A DNA stretch of 64,000 nucleotides from contig JAEZQK010000029.1 in assembly GCA_023413135.1 (NCBI GenBank), positions 1-64,000 of the forward strand, read 5' to 3'. This DNA comes from Bacillota bacterium (GTDB lineage: Bacteria; Bacillota; Clostridia; Christensenellales; Aristaeellaceae). Position 1 is the stretch's first letter, and the number at the start of each line of letters is the position of its first letter. The notes beneath the pieces are model-generated. The model had not been told where the DNA came from and did not search any database. It saw nothing but the letters and a program-made list of their open reading frames with translations. The translations under genes were made by a program, and so were the position numbers. This document shows positions 42,441 to 51,380 of this stretch, piece after piece.

Positions 42441-43727
42441 ATGAAACGGAAACGCCTTTGTCTTTTGCTTTTTGCCATGATGGTGCTAAGCCTGGTACTG
42501 CCTACTATGACGGCTTTCGCCGCGGATGAGCAGATTGTATTGAGATTCATGTGGTGGGGTGGCGATGCTCGGCATGAAGCCACGTTGAAGGCAGTCGAAC
42601 GCTTCATGGAACAAAACCCCGGTATTAAAGTGGAATGCGAATTCCAGGGTTTTGATGGCTATGAAGAAAAGCTGGCCACCCAGCTGGCAGGGGGCACCGC
42701 TCCTGATCTGGTGCAGCTCACCTCGTTTAGAATGCAAGAATTTGGCGCCAAGAACGACGCATTCATTGATTTGAGCCAATATCCGGATATCATGGATATT
42801 TCGCAGTTTGAGGCGACTTTCCTAGACAATTTCTGTAAGCTTAATGGTAAGCTGCTTGGCTTGCCCACGGGGCTTAACGCACACAGCATAGTCTTTAACA
42901 AGAACGTGACGGACGCGGCGGGTGTGCAGCTTGGACAAATCTATACTTGGGAAGAATTCATCACCGAAGGTAAGAAGGTGCATGAAAACAACCCCGAACA
43001 ATATTTCTTCTCGACCGACCGGGATGGCTGGTATCTGTTTCTGCGTTCCTACCTGCGCCAAGCCACCGGCAATTGGCTGATCAATGACGATTACACCCTG
43101 GGCGTGACCCGTGAAGCGTTGATTGATGCCTATACCTTCCTGCAGCGCTGCTATACGGAAAACGTATGCGAACCTACGGAAACGGCTTACCAGTACACTG
43201 GAAAATTCCACGAGAATAAGTTTTGGCTTTCTGGCGATATGGGCGCGTTGTATCAAAACTCCTCGTCTTTTGCCCAATACTATAACGATAACGTGGCCTT
43301 CACCCCCTGCCTGATCCCCATTATGGATGATGCGAAAGCTAGCGGCATCATTGTTCAACCCAGCCAGGTATTCTCCGTTACCAAGGGTAAGCATGTAACC
43401 GAAGCGATCATGCTGCTTAACTTCCTGTTTAATGATGAAGCGGCCATTATGGAATTGAAGGATTGCCGCGGAACGCCGGCCACAGTCAAAGGCCGTGAAG
43501 TGCTGGAGCAAAATGGCTTGCTGGATTCTAACGTTAGCGCGGCTGTGAATCTTAACCTGACGCAGAACTGCGAACCCGTTAACCAGATATCCGAAGAAAC
43601 CCTGATCAAACGCGTGATTATGGATATTAGCGAAGAATTAAGCTTCTTCATGATCACGCCTGAACAGGCGGCGGATAAAACCATTGAAATGTTTGAAGAA
43701 ACACTGGTAGATATGGGGCTTAAGTAA
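42441..43727 (+). CDS. ABC transporter extracellular sugar-binding protein (family 1)
   Basis: 428 residues from ATG 42441 after GAGGAGGATTC. Signal peptide about 1-28 (cleavage after TAFA). No lipobox Cys. Then QIVLRFMWWGGDARHE and the ATQLAGGTAPDLVQL motif of family 1 solute-binding proteins. It would deliver oligogalacturonide/rhamnogalacturonan-type oligosaccharides to the permeases that follow. Absence of a lipid anchor is unusual for a monoderm; see findings. Confidence 0.9.
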   Translation: MKRKRLCLLLFAMMVLSLVLPTMTAFAADEQIVLRFMWWGGDARHEATLKAVERFMEQNPGIKVECEFQGFDGYEEKLATQLAGGTAPDLVQLTSFRMQEFGAKNDAFIDLSQYPDIMDISQFEATFLDNFCKLNGKLLGLPTGLNAHSIVFNKNVTDAAGVQLGQIYTWEEFITEGKKVHENNPEQYFFSTDRDGWYLFLRSYLRQATGNWLINDDYTLGVTREALIDAYTFLQRCYTENVCEPTETAYQYTGKFHENKFWLSGDMGALYQNSSSFAQYYNDNVAFTPCLIPIMDDAKASGIIVQPSQVFSVTKGKHVTEAIMLLNFLFNDEAAIMELKDCRGTPATVKGREVLEQNGLLDSNVSAAVNLNLTQNCEPVNQISEETLIKRVIMDISEELSFFMITPEQAADKTIEMFEETLVDMGLK

Positions 43728-43740
43728 ACCAAGGCTTAGG

Positions 43741-43773
43741 AGGCGGATGAAGTGCGCTTCATCCGCCTTTTTT
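43741..43773 (+). terminator. Partial terminator/attenuator between binding protein and permease
   Basis: Perfect 11-bp stem (43741-43751 with 43758-43768), 6-base loop, then TTTTTT, followed by the ribosome binding site of the permease. Reduces downstream message relative to the binding protein. Confidence 0.75.
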
Positions 43774-43790
43774 ATAAAGGAGGGTCAAAT

Positions 43791-44711
43791 ATGCTCAAGA
43801 CAACGGCTGTCCGCCCAGTTGGGGCGCTGTCGCGGCGTGGGCGGTTGGGATGGGTTTATATTGCGCCATGGCTGATCGGCATGCTGTTGTTCCAGCTGTA
43901 TCCATTTGTGGTATCTCTGTTCTATTCCTTTACAAATTACAGCACTAGCAGTAGTTTTAATTGGGTGGGGATCGACAATTATGTCAGAATGTTCACCCGT
44001 GACCGGGATTTTTGGAATTCGCTCATCGTTACTTTTCGATACGTTTCTATGTCTGTACCCCTTAAAATTATCACCGCTCTTTTGATAGCGTTGTTATTGA
44101 ACATGAACGTACGCGGCATGAACTCGTTTCGCACCGCCTACTATCTACCCTCTATTATGGGCGGGAGCGTTGCTGTTTCGATCCTTTGGCGCAATCTTTT
44201 CGAGTATAAGGGCGTAGTTAATACCCTGCTGGTCACCTTGGGCATTCCTAATATCGGATGGCTCAGCGATCCAAAGGTCACGCTTTTTACTATAAGCCTT
44301 TTATCGGTCTGGCAGTTTGGTTCCTCAATGGTCTATTTTTTGGCTGGACTTAAGCAGATTCCTCATGAACTGTATGAAGCTGCCAAAGTGGATGGCGCAG
44401 GGGCCATACGCAATTTCTTTTGTGTTACACTGCCTTTGTTAACGCCAATCGTGTTTTTTAATCTTGTGATGCAATTGATCAACGCATTTCAGGAGTTTAC
44501 GGCAGCGTTTGTCATCACGAACGGAGGGCCGGTGAAATCCACTTATTTGTATGGCATGCTTTTATACCAAAACGGCTTTATGCATTTTCGAATGGGCTAC
44601 GCTTCGGCGCTATCCTGGGTATTGTTCGTGATCATTCTTTTCTTTACGCTGCTTGTTTTTCGTTCCAGTAGTTACTGGACGTTTTATTCGGATGGGGGTG
44701 GTTCCCTTTGA
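43791..44711 (+). CDS. ABC sugar permease 1 (MalF-type)
   Basis: 306 residues from ATG 43791 after AAAGGAGGG; longer frame to 43752 crosses the attenuator. Six predicted TM helices. EAA motif YEAAKVDGAGAIRNFFCVTL faces the ATPase. Related to LplB/YesP-type rhamnogalacturonan permeases. No ATPase gene is in the cluster, so a shared MsmK-like ATPase must serve. Confidence 0.9.
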   Translation: MLKTTAVRPVGALSRRGRLGWVYIAPWLIGMLLFQLYPFVVSLFYSFTNYSTSSSFNWVGIDNYVRMFTRDRDFWNSLIVTFRYVSMSVPLKIITALLIALLLNMNVRGMNSFRTAYYLPSIMGGSVAVSILWRNLFEYKGVVNTLLVTLGIPNIGWLSDPKVTLFTISLLSVWQFGSSMVYFLAGLKQIPHELYEAAKVDGAGAIRNFFCVTLPLLTPIVFFNLVMQLINAFQEFTAAFVITNGGPVKSTYLYGMLLYQNGFMHFRMGYASALSWVLFVIILFFTLLVFRSSSYWTFYSDGGGSL

Positions 44712-45544
44712 AACGTGGTATAAAGCGAATCATAATCTATGTGGTTTTACTGCTGTTGAGCGTGGTATTTGTTTATCCATTCCTGTTCCTAATATCAGCG
44801 TCGTTTAAGACAAATACGGAAATACTCACAAGCATGAGCCTTTTGCCAAGCCAGATCAGTTTCGATGCGTTTAAAGAAGGCTGGCGCGGCGTGGGGCAGT
44901 ATGGTTTCTCTATCTTTTTCATGAACACGTTCAAGTTGGTGATTCCCACCGTCATGCTGACGGTTTGCTCATGTACGATCGTGGCCTATGGATTTGCCCG
45001 TTTCGATTTTAAAGGGCGCAAGCCCCTTTTCTTAGTTATGATTTCAACCCTTATGTTGCCAAACGCAGTGGTCGTTATTCCAAAGTATATTCTTTTTAAT
45101 CAGCTAGATTGGCTGGATAGCTATTTGCCTTTTGTTGTTCCGGCGGCTTTTGCCTGTTTTCCCTTCTTTATCTTTGCTATGATGCAGTTTCTGCGGGGCG
45201 TGCCTAAAGAGCTGGATGAGTCCGCTTATATTGACGGCTGTGGTACGTTCAAAATCCTTACCCATATATTGATTCCCGTTTGCAAACCGGCTCTTTTTTC
45301 CATAGGTATTTTCCAGTTTATCTGGACTTGGAACGATTTTTTCAATCCCTTGATTTATATCAACAGCGTTCGGAACTATCCACTCAGTCTGGGCCTTCGT
45401 ATGACCATCGATGCCCAAAGCGCCGTTGCCTGGAATCGCGTGATGGCTATGTCCTTTTTATCGATGATTCCATGCGTGATCGTTTTCTTCCTAGCCCAGG
45501 ATTACTTTGTTGAGGGAATCGCCACTACCGGAATTAAAGGATAA
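44708..45544 (+). CDS. ABC sugar permease 2 (MalG-type)
   Basis: 278 residues starting TTG 44708 after GGGGGTGG. It overlaps permease 1 by 4 bases. Six TM helices; EAA motif LDESAYIDGCGTFKILTHIL. LplC/YesQ type. Confidence 0.9.
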   Translation: MKRGIKRIIIYVVLLLLSVVFVYPFLFLISASFKTNTEILTSMSLLPSQISFDAFKEGWRGVGQYGFSIFFMNTFKLVIPTVMLTVCSCTIVAYGFARFDFKGRKPLFLVMISTLMLPNAVVVIPKYILFNQLDWLDSYLPFVVPAAFACFPFFIFAMMQFLRGVPKELDESAYIDGCGTFKILTHILIPVCKPALFSIGIFQFIWTWNDFFNPLIYINSVRNYPLSLGLRMTIDAQSAVAWNRVMAMSFLSMIPCVIVFFLAQDYFVEGIATTGIKG

Positions 45545-45557
45545 AGGAGAATCGAAT

Positions 45558-47555
45558 ATGTGTGAATTCATTGCGGTTAAAGAATGGGAAGCATACAATC
45601 GGCGGTTGAATCCACGGGGCCAGGTCGCTTTTGTTTTAAATGACGATGCTTCCCTGGGGGCGGATGGCTATCTGTTGGCAAAGGAAGGTGATGGCATTCA
45701 GGTAAGCGCGCCCACAGAGCGAGGTCTTGTCTACGGTTGCTATGCTTTGATTGATGCCTGCCGTCAGGCGGGGAATCGGTTCGTGATGGTTACAGGGCGG
45801 GAAGTGCCCCATTTTCCGCTCAGAATGCTGTGGTCTTGGTCACGCATCGAAGGGACCCATCGCCATTCGCCTTATATGCGGGTTCCCTCCGCTTTTACAA
45901 GGGAAGCCATGGCCGATCCTGAGTCTTCTAAAGAGATGATGCGCTTTATCCGTCATATGGCCTCTATGCGTGTAAACGCCTTGGCGCTGAACCATGAATT
46001 GCATCATGGGGATTTGAAGGTGTATGATCAGCATGGTTTCCGCCCATATTACCGGGAACTTGGGGCTTTTGCTGAATATTTAAAGCACTGGGGCGTGGAA
46101 CTCTACTTATATACAGCGGCAGCGCCGGAAAAGGACTTCTGCAAAAACGTGGCGGATACAGATTGCTCCTTCGATCCAAAGGTAGAGGCATTTTGGCACG
46201 AAACCGTAAAAGAGATTTGCGAAAATGTGCCCGGAATCGGCGGGCTTTTGATCGCAGGCGGTCTGGGCGGCTATGCCGGCGGGCGCTTGAACGAGTGTGA
46301 CTGTATCTATTGCCAGGGAAAAACTCTTGTTGAAAAGGCACACAAGCAGGTTCAGACCATTGCAGGGGAACTTGAAGGGTTTGGGAAAAAGCTGGTATAT
46401 ACGGTAACTACCGATATTCCTTTTACCCTGGATCGTGAAGTGGATGTAACGTTGGCCCTGATGGATAAGGTTCCCCAGAATACTTTAATCACCTTCAAGA
46501 ACTGCTTCCATGATTATGAGGAACTGCGCTACCCAGAGCATCCTTTGCTTGATCACTTTCCTCGTTCAGGACAGTTGCCCATCGCGGTTGAAATGCAACT
46601 TTTCCCAGAAATGCGAGGCAAGGGACTGATTTTGTCCAACACAACTGATATCTGGTGTGCCCAGTTCGATCATTTGCGGCGCATTGGTGCCCAGGGGGTG
46701 ATTGGTGTTATTGAAACCCATCCTGATGACGCCCATCCATCCATGGCGGAATGGCACGCGTGGGGGAGGCTGGCATGGTATTCTATCAGAAGGCCGAGGG
46801 AATTGCTGGCGCAGTTTGCGCGCATGGAGTATCCGGAAGGGACCGAGCAAATTCTTCCAGATATTCTTTTGCAGGCGTATACGGCGGCTTCCTATACCAT
46901 TTACGCAGGCGGTATGCAGTGTGGCATTCATGGGATGATTTGCCCCTTTCCGCATTACATTAAGCATAAGGTAAACGATACCTGGTGCCGTAAAGATCAC
47001 CCGTTGCCCCATGGGGTAATTGGGGTGCACGATGAGCCCTTTGATTTATTTACGCCCCGCCTAAAACGCGAAATTGCCACTAATCCAAGGCTGTTTTTGC
47101 TTAATCGGGCACAACAGGTTACTCAGGAAGTATTTGATCGGTTGATGGCTGAAAAAGATGCGGCAATCGCGCTGTATCAGGCAATGCTGGCCCAGTGGCA
47201 GATCGCGGCCGCTCTGTTTGAAAAAGAGGATTACCGTTACCAAAGTCTGTTGGATATGCTTAATAAAAACGTTTCGGACGCGAAACGCTTTAAAGCTATG
47301 TTTCAAGTATTCCTACTATGGCAGATGAACCGCTTAGCCGTAGCCGATATTGCTAAAGTCCGTGAGGAACACATCTGTAAAGGGGTCAATTGCTCGATCA
47401 ATACTTGTGATGATCTGTTGGACGCGGCATTAGAGCGCTATGAAAAGCTGATTGAGAATGTGCCCTTTGATACCCATTTTGACAACATGTCCGATTTGCC
47501 GCAGCTTGATATGGCTTGTTGGCAGGATGGGATGCTGATGAACCTTAAGGGGTGA
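45558..47555 (+). CDS. GH67-like glycosidase (alpha-glucuronidase-type fold, putative)
   Basis: 666 residues from ATG 45558 (AAAGGAG upstream). The N-terminal domain (ISVSAPTERGLVYGCYALIDA region) resembles GH67N/GH20-type N-terminal domains. The (beta/alpha)8 core has FPLRMLWSWSRIEGTH, VNALALNHELHHGD and ECDCIYCQGKTLVEKAH. A C-terminal helical domain (QAMLAQWQIAAALFEKEDYR) corresponds in position to GH67C. Catalytic acids of GH67 are not certain from alignment by eye. If active, it would remove a glucuronic-acid-like side group from pectin oligosaccharides. Cytoplasmic. Confidence 0.6.
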   Translation: MCEFIAVKEWEAYNRRLNPRGQVAFVLNDDASLGADGYLLAKEGDGIQVSAPTERGLVYGCYALIDACRQAGNRFVMVTGREVPHFPLRMLWSWSRIEGTHRHSPYMRVPSAFTREAMADPESSKEMMRFIRHMASMRVNALALNHELHHGDLKVYDQHGFRPYYRELGAFAEYLKHWGVELYLYTAAAPEKDFCKNVADTDCSFDPKVEAFWHETVKEICENVPGIGGLLIAGGLGGYAGGRLNECDCIYCQGKTLVEKAHKQVQTIAGELEGFGKKLVYTVTTDIPFTLDREVDVTLALMDKVPQNTLITFKNCFHDYEELRYPEHPLLDHFPRSGQLPIAVEMQLFPEMRGKGLILSNTTDIWCAQFDHLRRIGAQGVIGVIETHPDDAHPSMAEWHAWGRLAWYSIRRPRELLAQFARMEYPEGTEQILPDILLQAYTAASYTIYAGGMQCGIHGMICPFPHYIKHKVNDTWCRKDHPLPHGVIGVHDEPFDLFTPRLKREIATNPRLFLLNRAQQVTQEVFDRLMAEKDAAIALYQAMLAQWQIAAALFEKEDYRYQSLLDMLNKNVSDAKRFKAMFQVFLLWQMNRLAVADIAKVREEHICKGVNCSINTCDDLLDAALERYEKLIENVPFDTHFDNMSDLPQLDMACWQDGMLMNLKG

Positions 47556-47559
47556 ACGT

Positions 47560-48477
47560 ATGAAAACCATTTCAACTCTAACAAATTGGAAAATTCCGGC
47601 CATAGCCATAGGCTGCATGCGTATTGCGGCGCTTGAAAATGCGGCGTTGGATGAATTGATCTATACAGCTATCGATGTAGGCGCGAATTTTTTCGATCAT
47701 GCCGATATTTATGGCCGTGGGGGTGGATGCGAGGAGGCCTTTGGTCGAAGGCTGAAGGAAAGGCCGGACCTTCGCGAGAAAATCATTCTACAATCAAAAT
47801 GTGGCATCCGAAGGACATTTTATGATTTTTCAACGGAGCATATTTTGTTCTCCGTGGATGAAAGCCTGCGTCGCCTGAACACAGATTATCTAGATGCGCT
47901 TGTTCTGCACCGGCCCGACGCGCTGGTAGAACCAGAAGAAGTCGCAAAGGCCTTTGACGTGCTTGAGGCAAGCGGAAAAGTCCACTTCTTTGGCGTCAGC
48001 AACCATAGTCCCGGGCAAATAGCGCTTTTAAAGAAATATGTCAGGCAGCCGCTTTTGTTTAACCAACTGCAGCTCAGCCCCGTGCATACAGCCATGATCG
48101 ACAGTGGCATCAATGTCAATACCCGCTTCGATGAAGCGGTGGATCGCGATGGCGGCGTTTTAGATTATTGTCGCCTGAATGATATGGTCATCCAAGCTTG
48201 GTCGCCTTTCCAGCATGGGTTTATTGAAGGGGTCTTCCTAGAAAACCAAGCCTTTGAAAAAGTAAACACTGTGCTTAAGGAAATAGGTGAACGTTATGGC
48301 ATTTCTTCCAGTGCTGCGGTCGTCGCCTGGCTCCTGCGCCATCCGGCAAAGATACAGCCAATCGTCGGATCCACTAACCCAGCAAGGATCCGCGAGATTG
48401 CCAAAGCGGCTGAAATATCCCTGACAAGGCCTGAGTGGTATGAAATCTACCGCGCGGCTGGTAATCGCCTGCCATAA
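47560..48477 (+). CDS. Aldo/keto reductase (YdhF-like)
   Basis: 305 residues after AAGGGGTGA. Catalytic tetrad: Asp46 (FFDHAD), Tyr51 (IYGRG), Lys80 (LQSKCG), His117 (LVLHRPD). NADPH-binding motif near WLLRHPAKIQPIVGST. It probably reduces a sugar-derived keto/aldehyde intermediate of the pathway. It is the last gene of the operon, 4 bases after GH67-like. Confidence 0.88.
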   Translation: MKTISTLTNWKIPAIAIGCMRIAALENAALDELIYTAIDVGANFFDHADIYGRGGGCEEAFGRRLKERPDLREKIILQSKCGIRRTFYDFSTEHILFSVDESLRRLNTDYLDALVLHRPDALVEPEEVAKAFDVLEASGKVHFFGVSNHSPGQIALLKKYVRQPLLFNQLQLSPVHTAMIDSGINVNTRFDEAVDRDGGVLDYCRLNDMVIQAWSPFQHGFIEGVFLENQAFEKVNTVLKEIGERYGISSSAAVVAWLLRHPAKIQPIVGSTNPARIREIAKAAEISLTRPEWYEIYRAAGNRLP

Positions 48478-48558
48478 ATGCATAGTTGGCAGTTACTGCG
48501 ATGTTTAAAAGGGTTTGAGTTCTACCCAGTACAGCATACCGTCGCCATAAGGTTAATA

Positions 48559-48595
48559 CACAAAAGGTCCTCATAAAAATGGGGGCCTTTTGCTA
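48559..48595 (+). terminator. Rho-independent terminator of the right-hand sugar operon
   Basis: Stem AAAAGGTCCTC/GGGGGCCTTTT with two G-U pairs and an 8-base AT loop, with short T run. Confidence 0.6.
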
Positions 48596-48648
48596 TAGCA
48601 AGATAAAGGAACGTGTAAAAGTTGAGAATATTAAACTAACCCAACCAC

Positions 48649-48804
48649 TGTACGGACGGAAAGACCTTCAAGACAGTGAAGTTTAGGCCGGAGATGTGTA
48701 AAGGGAAGGAGATGGTAGCTGCGGAGACAGCATTGATGTACACTTCCTATGACATCCGCCGGGCGATCTCCCTGGCGGGTGGTAGTATCTCGCTTTGTCC
48801 TTAG
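48649..48804 (+). pseudogene. Transposase C-terminal remnant (IS1182-like)
   Basis: 52 codons to TAG in a frame with no start. The residues KTFKTVKFRPEMCKG then EMVAAETALMYTSYDIRR resemble the C-terminal domain of IS1182-type transposases, which end with a FGTIK...ALxxxxYNLRR pattern. No full transposase is nearby. Confidence 0.5.
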
Positions 48805-48821
48805 ATGATGCTTTGAAGAAT

Positions 48822-48892
48822 CTCTTTACGTGTAATGATGCACCCAACGATGCACCCGGCTATATGCCGTAACTAGTGTCGGACTAGACATG
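48822..48892 (+). repeat. 70-bp direct repeat B' (pairs with 52696-52765)
   Basis: CTCTTTACGTGTAATGATG... CTAGACATG is similar to 52696-52765 in the same orientation. It adjoins copy B of the 233-bp repeat. Confidence 0.65.
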
Positions 48893-49121
48893 AATACCGA
48901 CATTAGTTGGTGCAAATAAGCTCACCCATTGCGGTGGGCTTATTTGTTTACCTGCAAATATGCACTAAATACTGGCCTTTCGTTGCTCGTTTTGCAGGAA
49001 CATACGGGAGGGCGCACAGGCGAGATTCCAACGCTGGCATACGGCAGAAGAAAGCTACTTAGGGAACTCAAAAATACGCAAATCCCCAAAGGCTCCCGTG
49101 TAATCGTGCAATGATGCACCC
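48889..49121 (+). repeat. Direct repeat copy B, right boundary of sugar island
   Basis: The start CATGAATACCGACATTAG and end GTGCAATGATGCACCC agree with copy A (32401-32633). A terminator-like stem AAGCTCACC/GGTGGGCTT (48918-48941) replaces the stem in A with covariation. No tRNA lies upstream here. Confidence 0.8.
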
Positions 49122-49278
49122 AGCCGATGCAACAAAAAATAAGGCCCCAACCGGATTTCCGCAATGGATTACTTACTTGCATCCTCAGTAATTTGGAAAT
49201 TAATATAATGTCTAAACTGAAGGTTGTTTGGTCAAACTTATTGATAGCGACTAACTGATAAAAACAGGAGAATTTGGC

Positions 49279-50208
49279 ATGGAAATCTACAGGGCAAGAA
49301 AACGCAGTTTGCATGCTAAACTCATTTTTAATCCCAATGCCGGTGCAGCCGATGAAGCAACTAGGAAATTAATGGAAGTAACTGAAGAGTTACAGGCTAC
49401 GGATATTAAAACAGAGCCTTATTTAATAGAACCAAACTGTGATTTGTCAAAAGTCATACAGGAGGCTATTGGACAAGGAATTCGTTTGTTTATAGCTTGT
49501 GGAGGCGACGGTACTGTTTCTTCTGTTGCTAAAGAATTGATTGGGACAAATGCAATTCTTGGCATTATTCCAACCGGCACTCAGAATAATATAGCATATA
49601 GTCTAGGAATTTCAACAGATATCGCATCATCAGTCGCTACTCTCTCAACAGGTCGACACATAAAAATAGATATCGGTAAATGTACTTGTAACAATCACAG
49701 TACACCTTGTATTGAAGTTTGCTCGGTTGGGCTATTTTCATCTCTATTTCCATCTACAGATGGTATTTTACATGGTGATTTAACACGGATTGGTGATTTT
49801 ATAGCTACTATAACGACCACTCCACCATCTGAAATACAAATATTGTTAGATAATGAAATAGAATTCAATATTACTGGACATGTGGTATTGATCTCTAATA
49901 TGCCTTATATTTTCCGTCATTTTCAAGTAGGCTCCAAAGATTCGTTTGAAGACGGATTAATCGATGTTTTGTTTTTTGCAGATCAATCAAAATTAGATTT
50001 AATTCGACACGCGATTAAAAGCCCGGGGAGCGATTTTGAACGAGATCCTCGCATACAGCATTATCGTGCACGCAGTATAATAATTGACACCGTCCCTGCT
50101 ATGCCAATTATGGCAGATGGCGTAAAGATTGGTGAGGGTTCAGTCAAAATAGATATTCAGAAACGTGCTCTGTCAGTATTGGTGCCTACAGGGAAACCAA
50201 AGACATAA
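49279..50208 (+). CDS. Diacylglycerol kinase family lipid kinase
   Basis: 309 residues after AACAGGAG. The glycine-rich ATP site ACGGDGTVSSVA (about 73-84), GIIPTGTQNN and DGLIDVLFF segments are those of DagK/YegS-type kinases. Acts on diacylglycerol or a related lipid alcohol at the membrane. It is clearly AT-richer than its neighbours, so probably acquired. It forms a two-gene unit with the PAP2 phosphatase. Confidence 0.9.
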   Translation: MEIYRARKRSLHAKLIFNPNAGAADEATRKLMEVTEELQATDIKTEPYLIEPNCDLSKVIQEAIGQGIRLFIACGGDGTVSSVAKELIGTNAILGIIPTGTQNNIAYSLGISTDIASSVATLSTGRHIKIDIGKCTCNNHSTPCIEVCSVGLFSSLFPSTDGILHGDLTRIGDFIATITTTPPSEIQILLDNEIEFNITGHVVLISNMPYIFRHFQVGSKDSFEDGLIDVLFFADQSKLDLIRHAIKSPGSDFERDPRIQHYRARSIIIDTVPAMPIMADGVKIGEGSVKIDIQKRALSVLVPTGKPKT

Positions 50209-50217
50209 TTAAATCAG

Positions 50218-51024
50218 GTGATAGTTTTGAGAAATAGAAGTACAAAACCAATAAAAGAGATTAACATTCCGGAATTACAAGTTCCAGATGTTTTCAAAAA
50301 ACTTATTGATTGGACGAGTCATGTCAAGCATTTTTATTGGATAGTAATTCTTGTAATTATTTTGGTATTTATATCAATACAAATGCCCCATGATTTTTGG
50401 GCAAAATTATGGGTTGCTATAAAAGCAAATTCAGCTTTAGTAACTCTGTTAATATTTTTTAGTCTAGTAACCATCTCGGTTACTTGGAATGAAGGTCAAA
50501 AAGCTGATGAATGGATTTTCTTGTTTTTTAATTCACGTGGGAAACGCCCTCCTTTATTAGATTGGCTAATGCTGGGGCTTACTCAGCTTGGACATTTTAT
50601 TTTTGCAATAATACTCGCACTAATATTTTACTTTATCGAAAGCAAATTTTTTGCCTATTCACTAATTTTTGGCATAATCACTTTAGGGCTAATGATTGAT
50701 ATAATAAAATTATATATTCGCCGTGTTAGACCATATGTCAAGTTGAAAAAGATTCGCATTGTTGGTTCTAAGGCAAGTGGAAGATCATTCCCCAGTGGCC
50801 ATACGGGTCAAGCATTTTTCTTAGCTTCATTAATTGTGCACTATTATCATGTCAATATTTATTTATGGATATTATTATACGCTACTGCTTTATTAGTTGG
50901 AATTACAAGAATTTATGTTGGGATGCACTACCCAAGAGATGTTTTAGCTGGTGCAATACTTGGTACAGCGTGGGGTATTATAGGAGTTATGGTTAATGGT
51001 AATATACTTTTTCCGAACCAATAA
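50218..51024 (+). CDS. PAP2-family membrane phosphatase
   Basis: About 268 residues (GTG 50218 or TTG 50227 with AGGTGA upstream). Hydrophobic, five or six TM helices. PAP2 motifs: KLYIRRVRPYV (Kx6RP), SFPSGH, and TRIYVGMHYPRD (SRxxxxxHxxxD-like). Dephosphorylates lipid phosphates such as phosphatidate or undecaprenyl pyrophosphate. Coupling with the kinase suggests a lipid cycle or resistance trait. Also AT-rich. Confidence 0.9.
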   Translation: MIVLRNRSTKPIKEINIPELQVPDVFKKLIDWTSHVKHFYWIVILVIILVFISIQMPHDFWAKLWVAIKANSALVTLLIFFSLVTISVTWNEGQKADEWIFLFFNSRGKRPPLLDWLMLGLTQLGHFIFAIILALIFYFIESKFFAYSLIFGIITLGLMIDIIKLYIRRVRPYVKLKKIRIVGSKASGRSFPSGHTGQAFFLASLIVHYYHVNIYLWILLYATALLVGITRIYVGMHYPRDVLAGAILGTAWGIIGVMVNGNILFPNQ

Positions 51025-51152
51025 TTAGAAGGGGAACACGGGGGAGGGTTCGATGTGTTTATATGAACCTCCAAGGTAGACATTATAGCACAGAGAACCG
51101 CCCCTGTGCTTATTGCAAACTCTACCGTTCACCAAAACGGATTGTAGTTTAT

Positions 51153-51207
51153 GGTCTATTGGCTCAGTTGGTAGTCCATTGTGGCTAGTTCACATAAGAC
51201 CGACCCA
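51153..51207 (+). pseudogene. tRNA-like remnant
   Basis: The D-arm consensus GGCTCAGTTGGTAG and a five-pair acceptor-like match (GGTCT with AGACC) are present, but the anticodon arm is missing and the rest does not fold as a tRNA. It seems a deletion-damaged copy. Confidence 0.35.
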
Positions 51208-51232
51208 CCGATCCGTATATGACGAAGCGCAC

Positions 51233-51263
51233 AAAAACCGTCCCAAGTGGCGGTTTTTCTTTT
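51233..51263 (+). terminator. Terminator-like stem AAAAACCG/CGGTTTTT
   Basis: 8-bp perfect stem, 10-base loop, then T-rich tract. Could serve the damaged tRNA or the upstream PAP2 message. Confidence 0.65.
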
Positions 51264-51380
51264 GGGCACAGAGATTCATGGAATGAGTTGCCCTACATAT
51301 GCAGCAGGTGTATACTGATGGAAAAGAGAAAGCGCAATGATGGTTTTTTTGATAATCTTGTTTTTCGTAGGAGGGTCATG

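Larger units (their letters stand above)
48605..49278. other. Gene-free region with insertion remnants and repeats
   Basis: Contains the transposase fragment (48649-48804), repeats B' and B and the ribosome binding site of the kinase. Nothing else coding is seen. Confidence 0.5.
51025..51377. other. Intergenic region with tRNA-like remnant and terminator
   Basis: No ORF with a good site. It contains a tRNA-like segment at 51153-51207 and a terminator at 51233. Confidence 0.5.

Noticed and set aside
48929..49114. 61-codon ORF in repeat B ending GSRVIVQ
   Set aside because: The homologous end exists in copy A but the frame is broken there; it probably reflects repeat DNA and not a gene.
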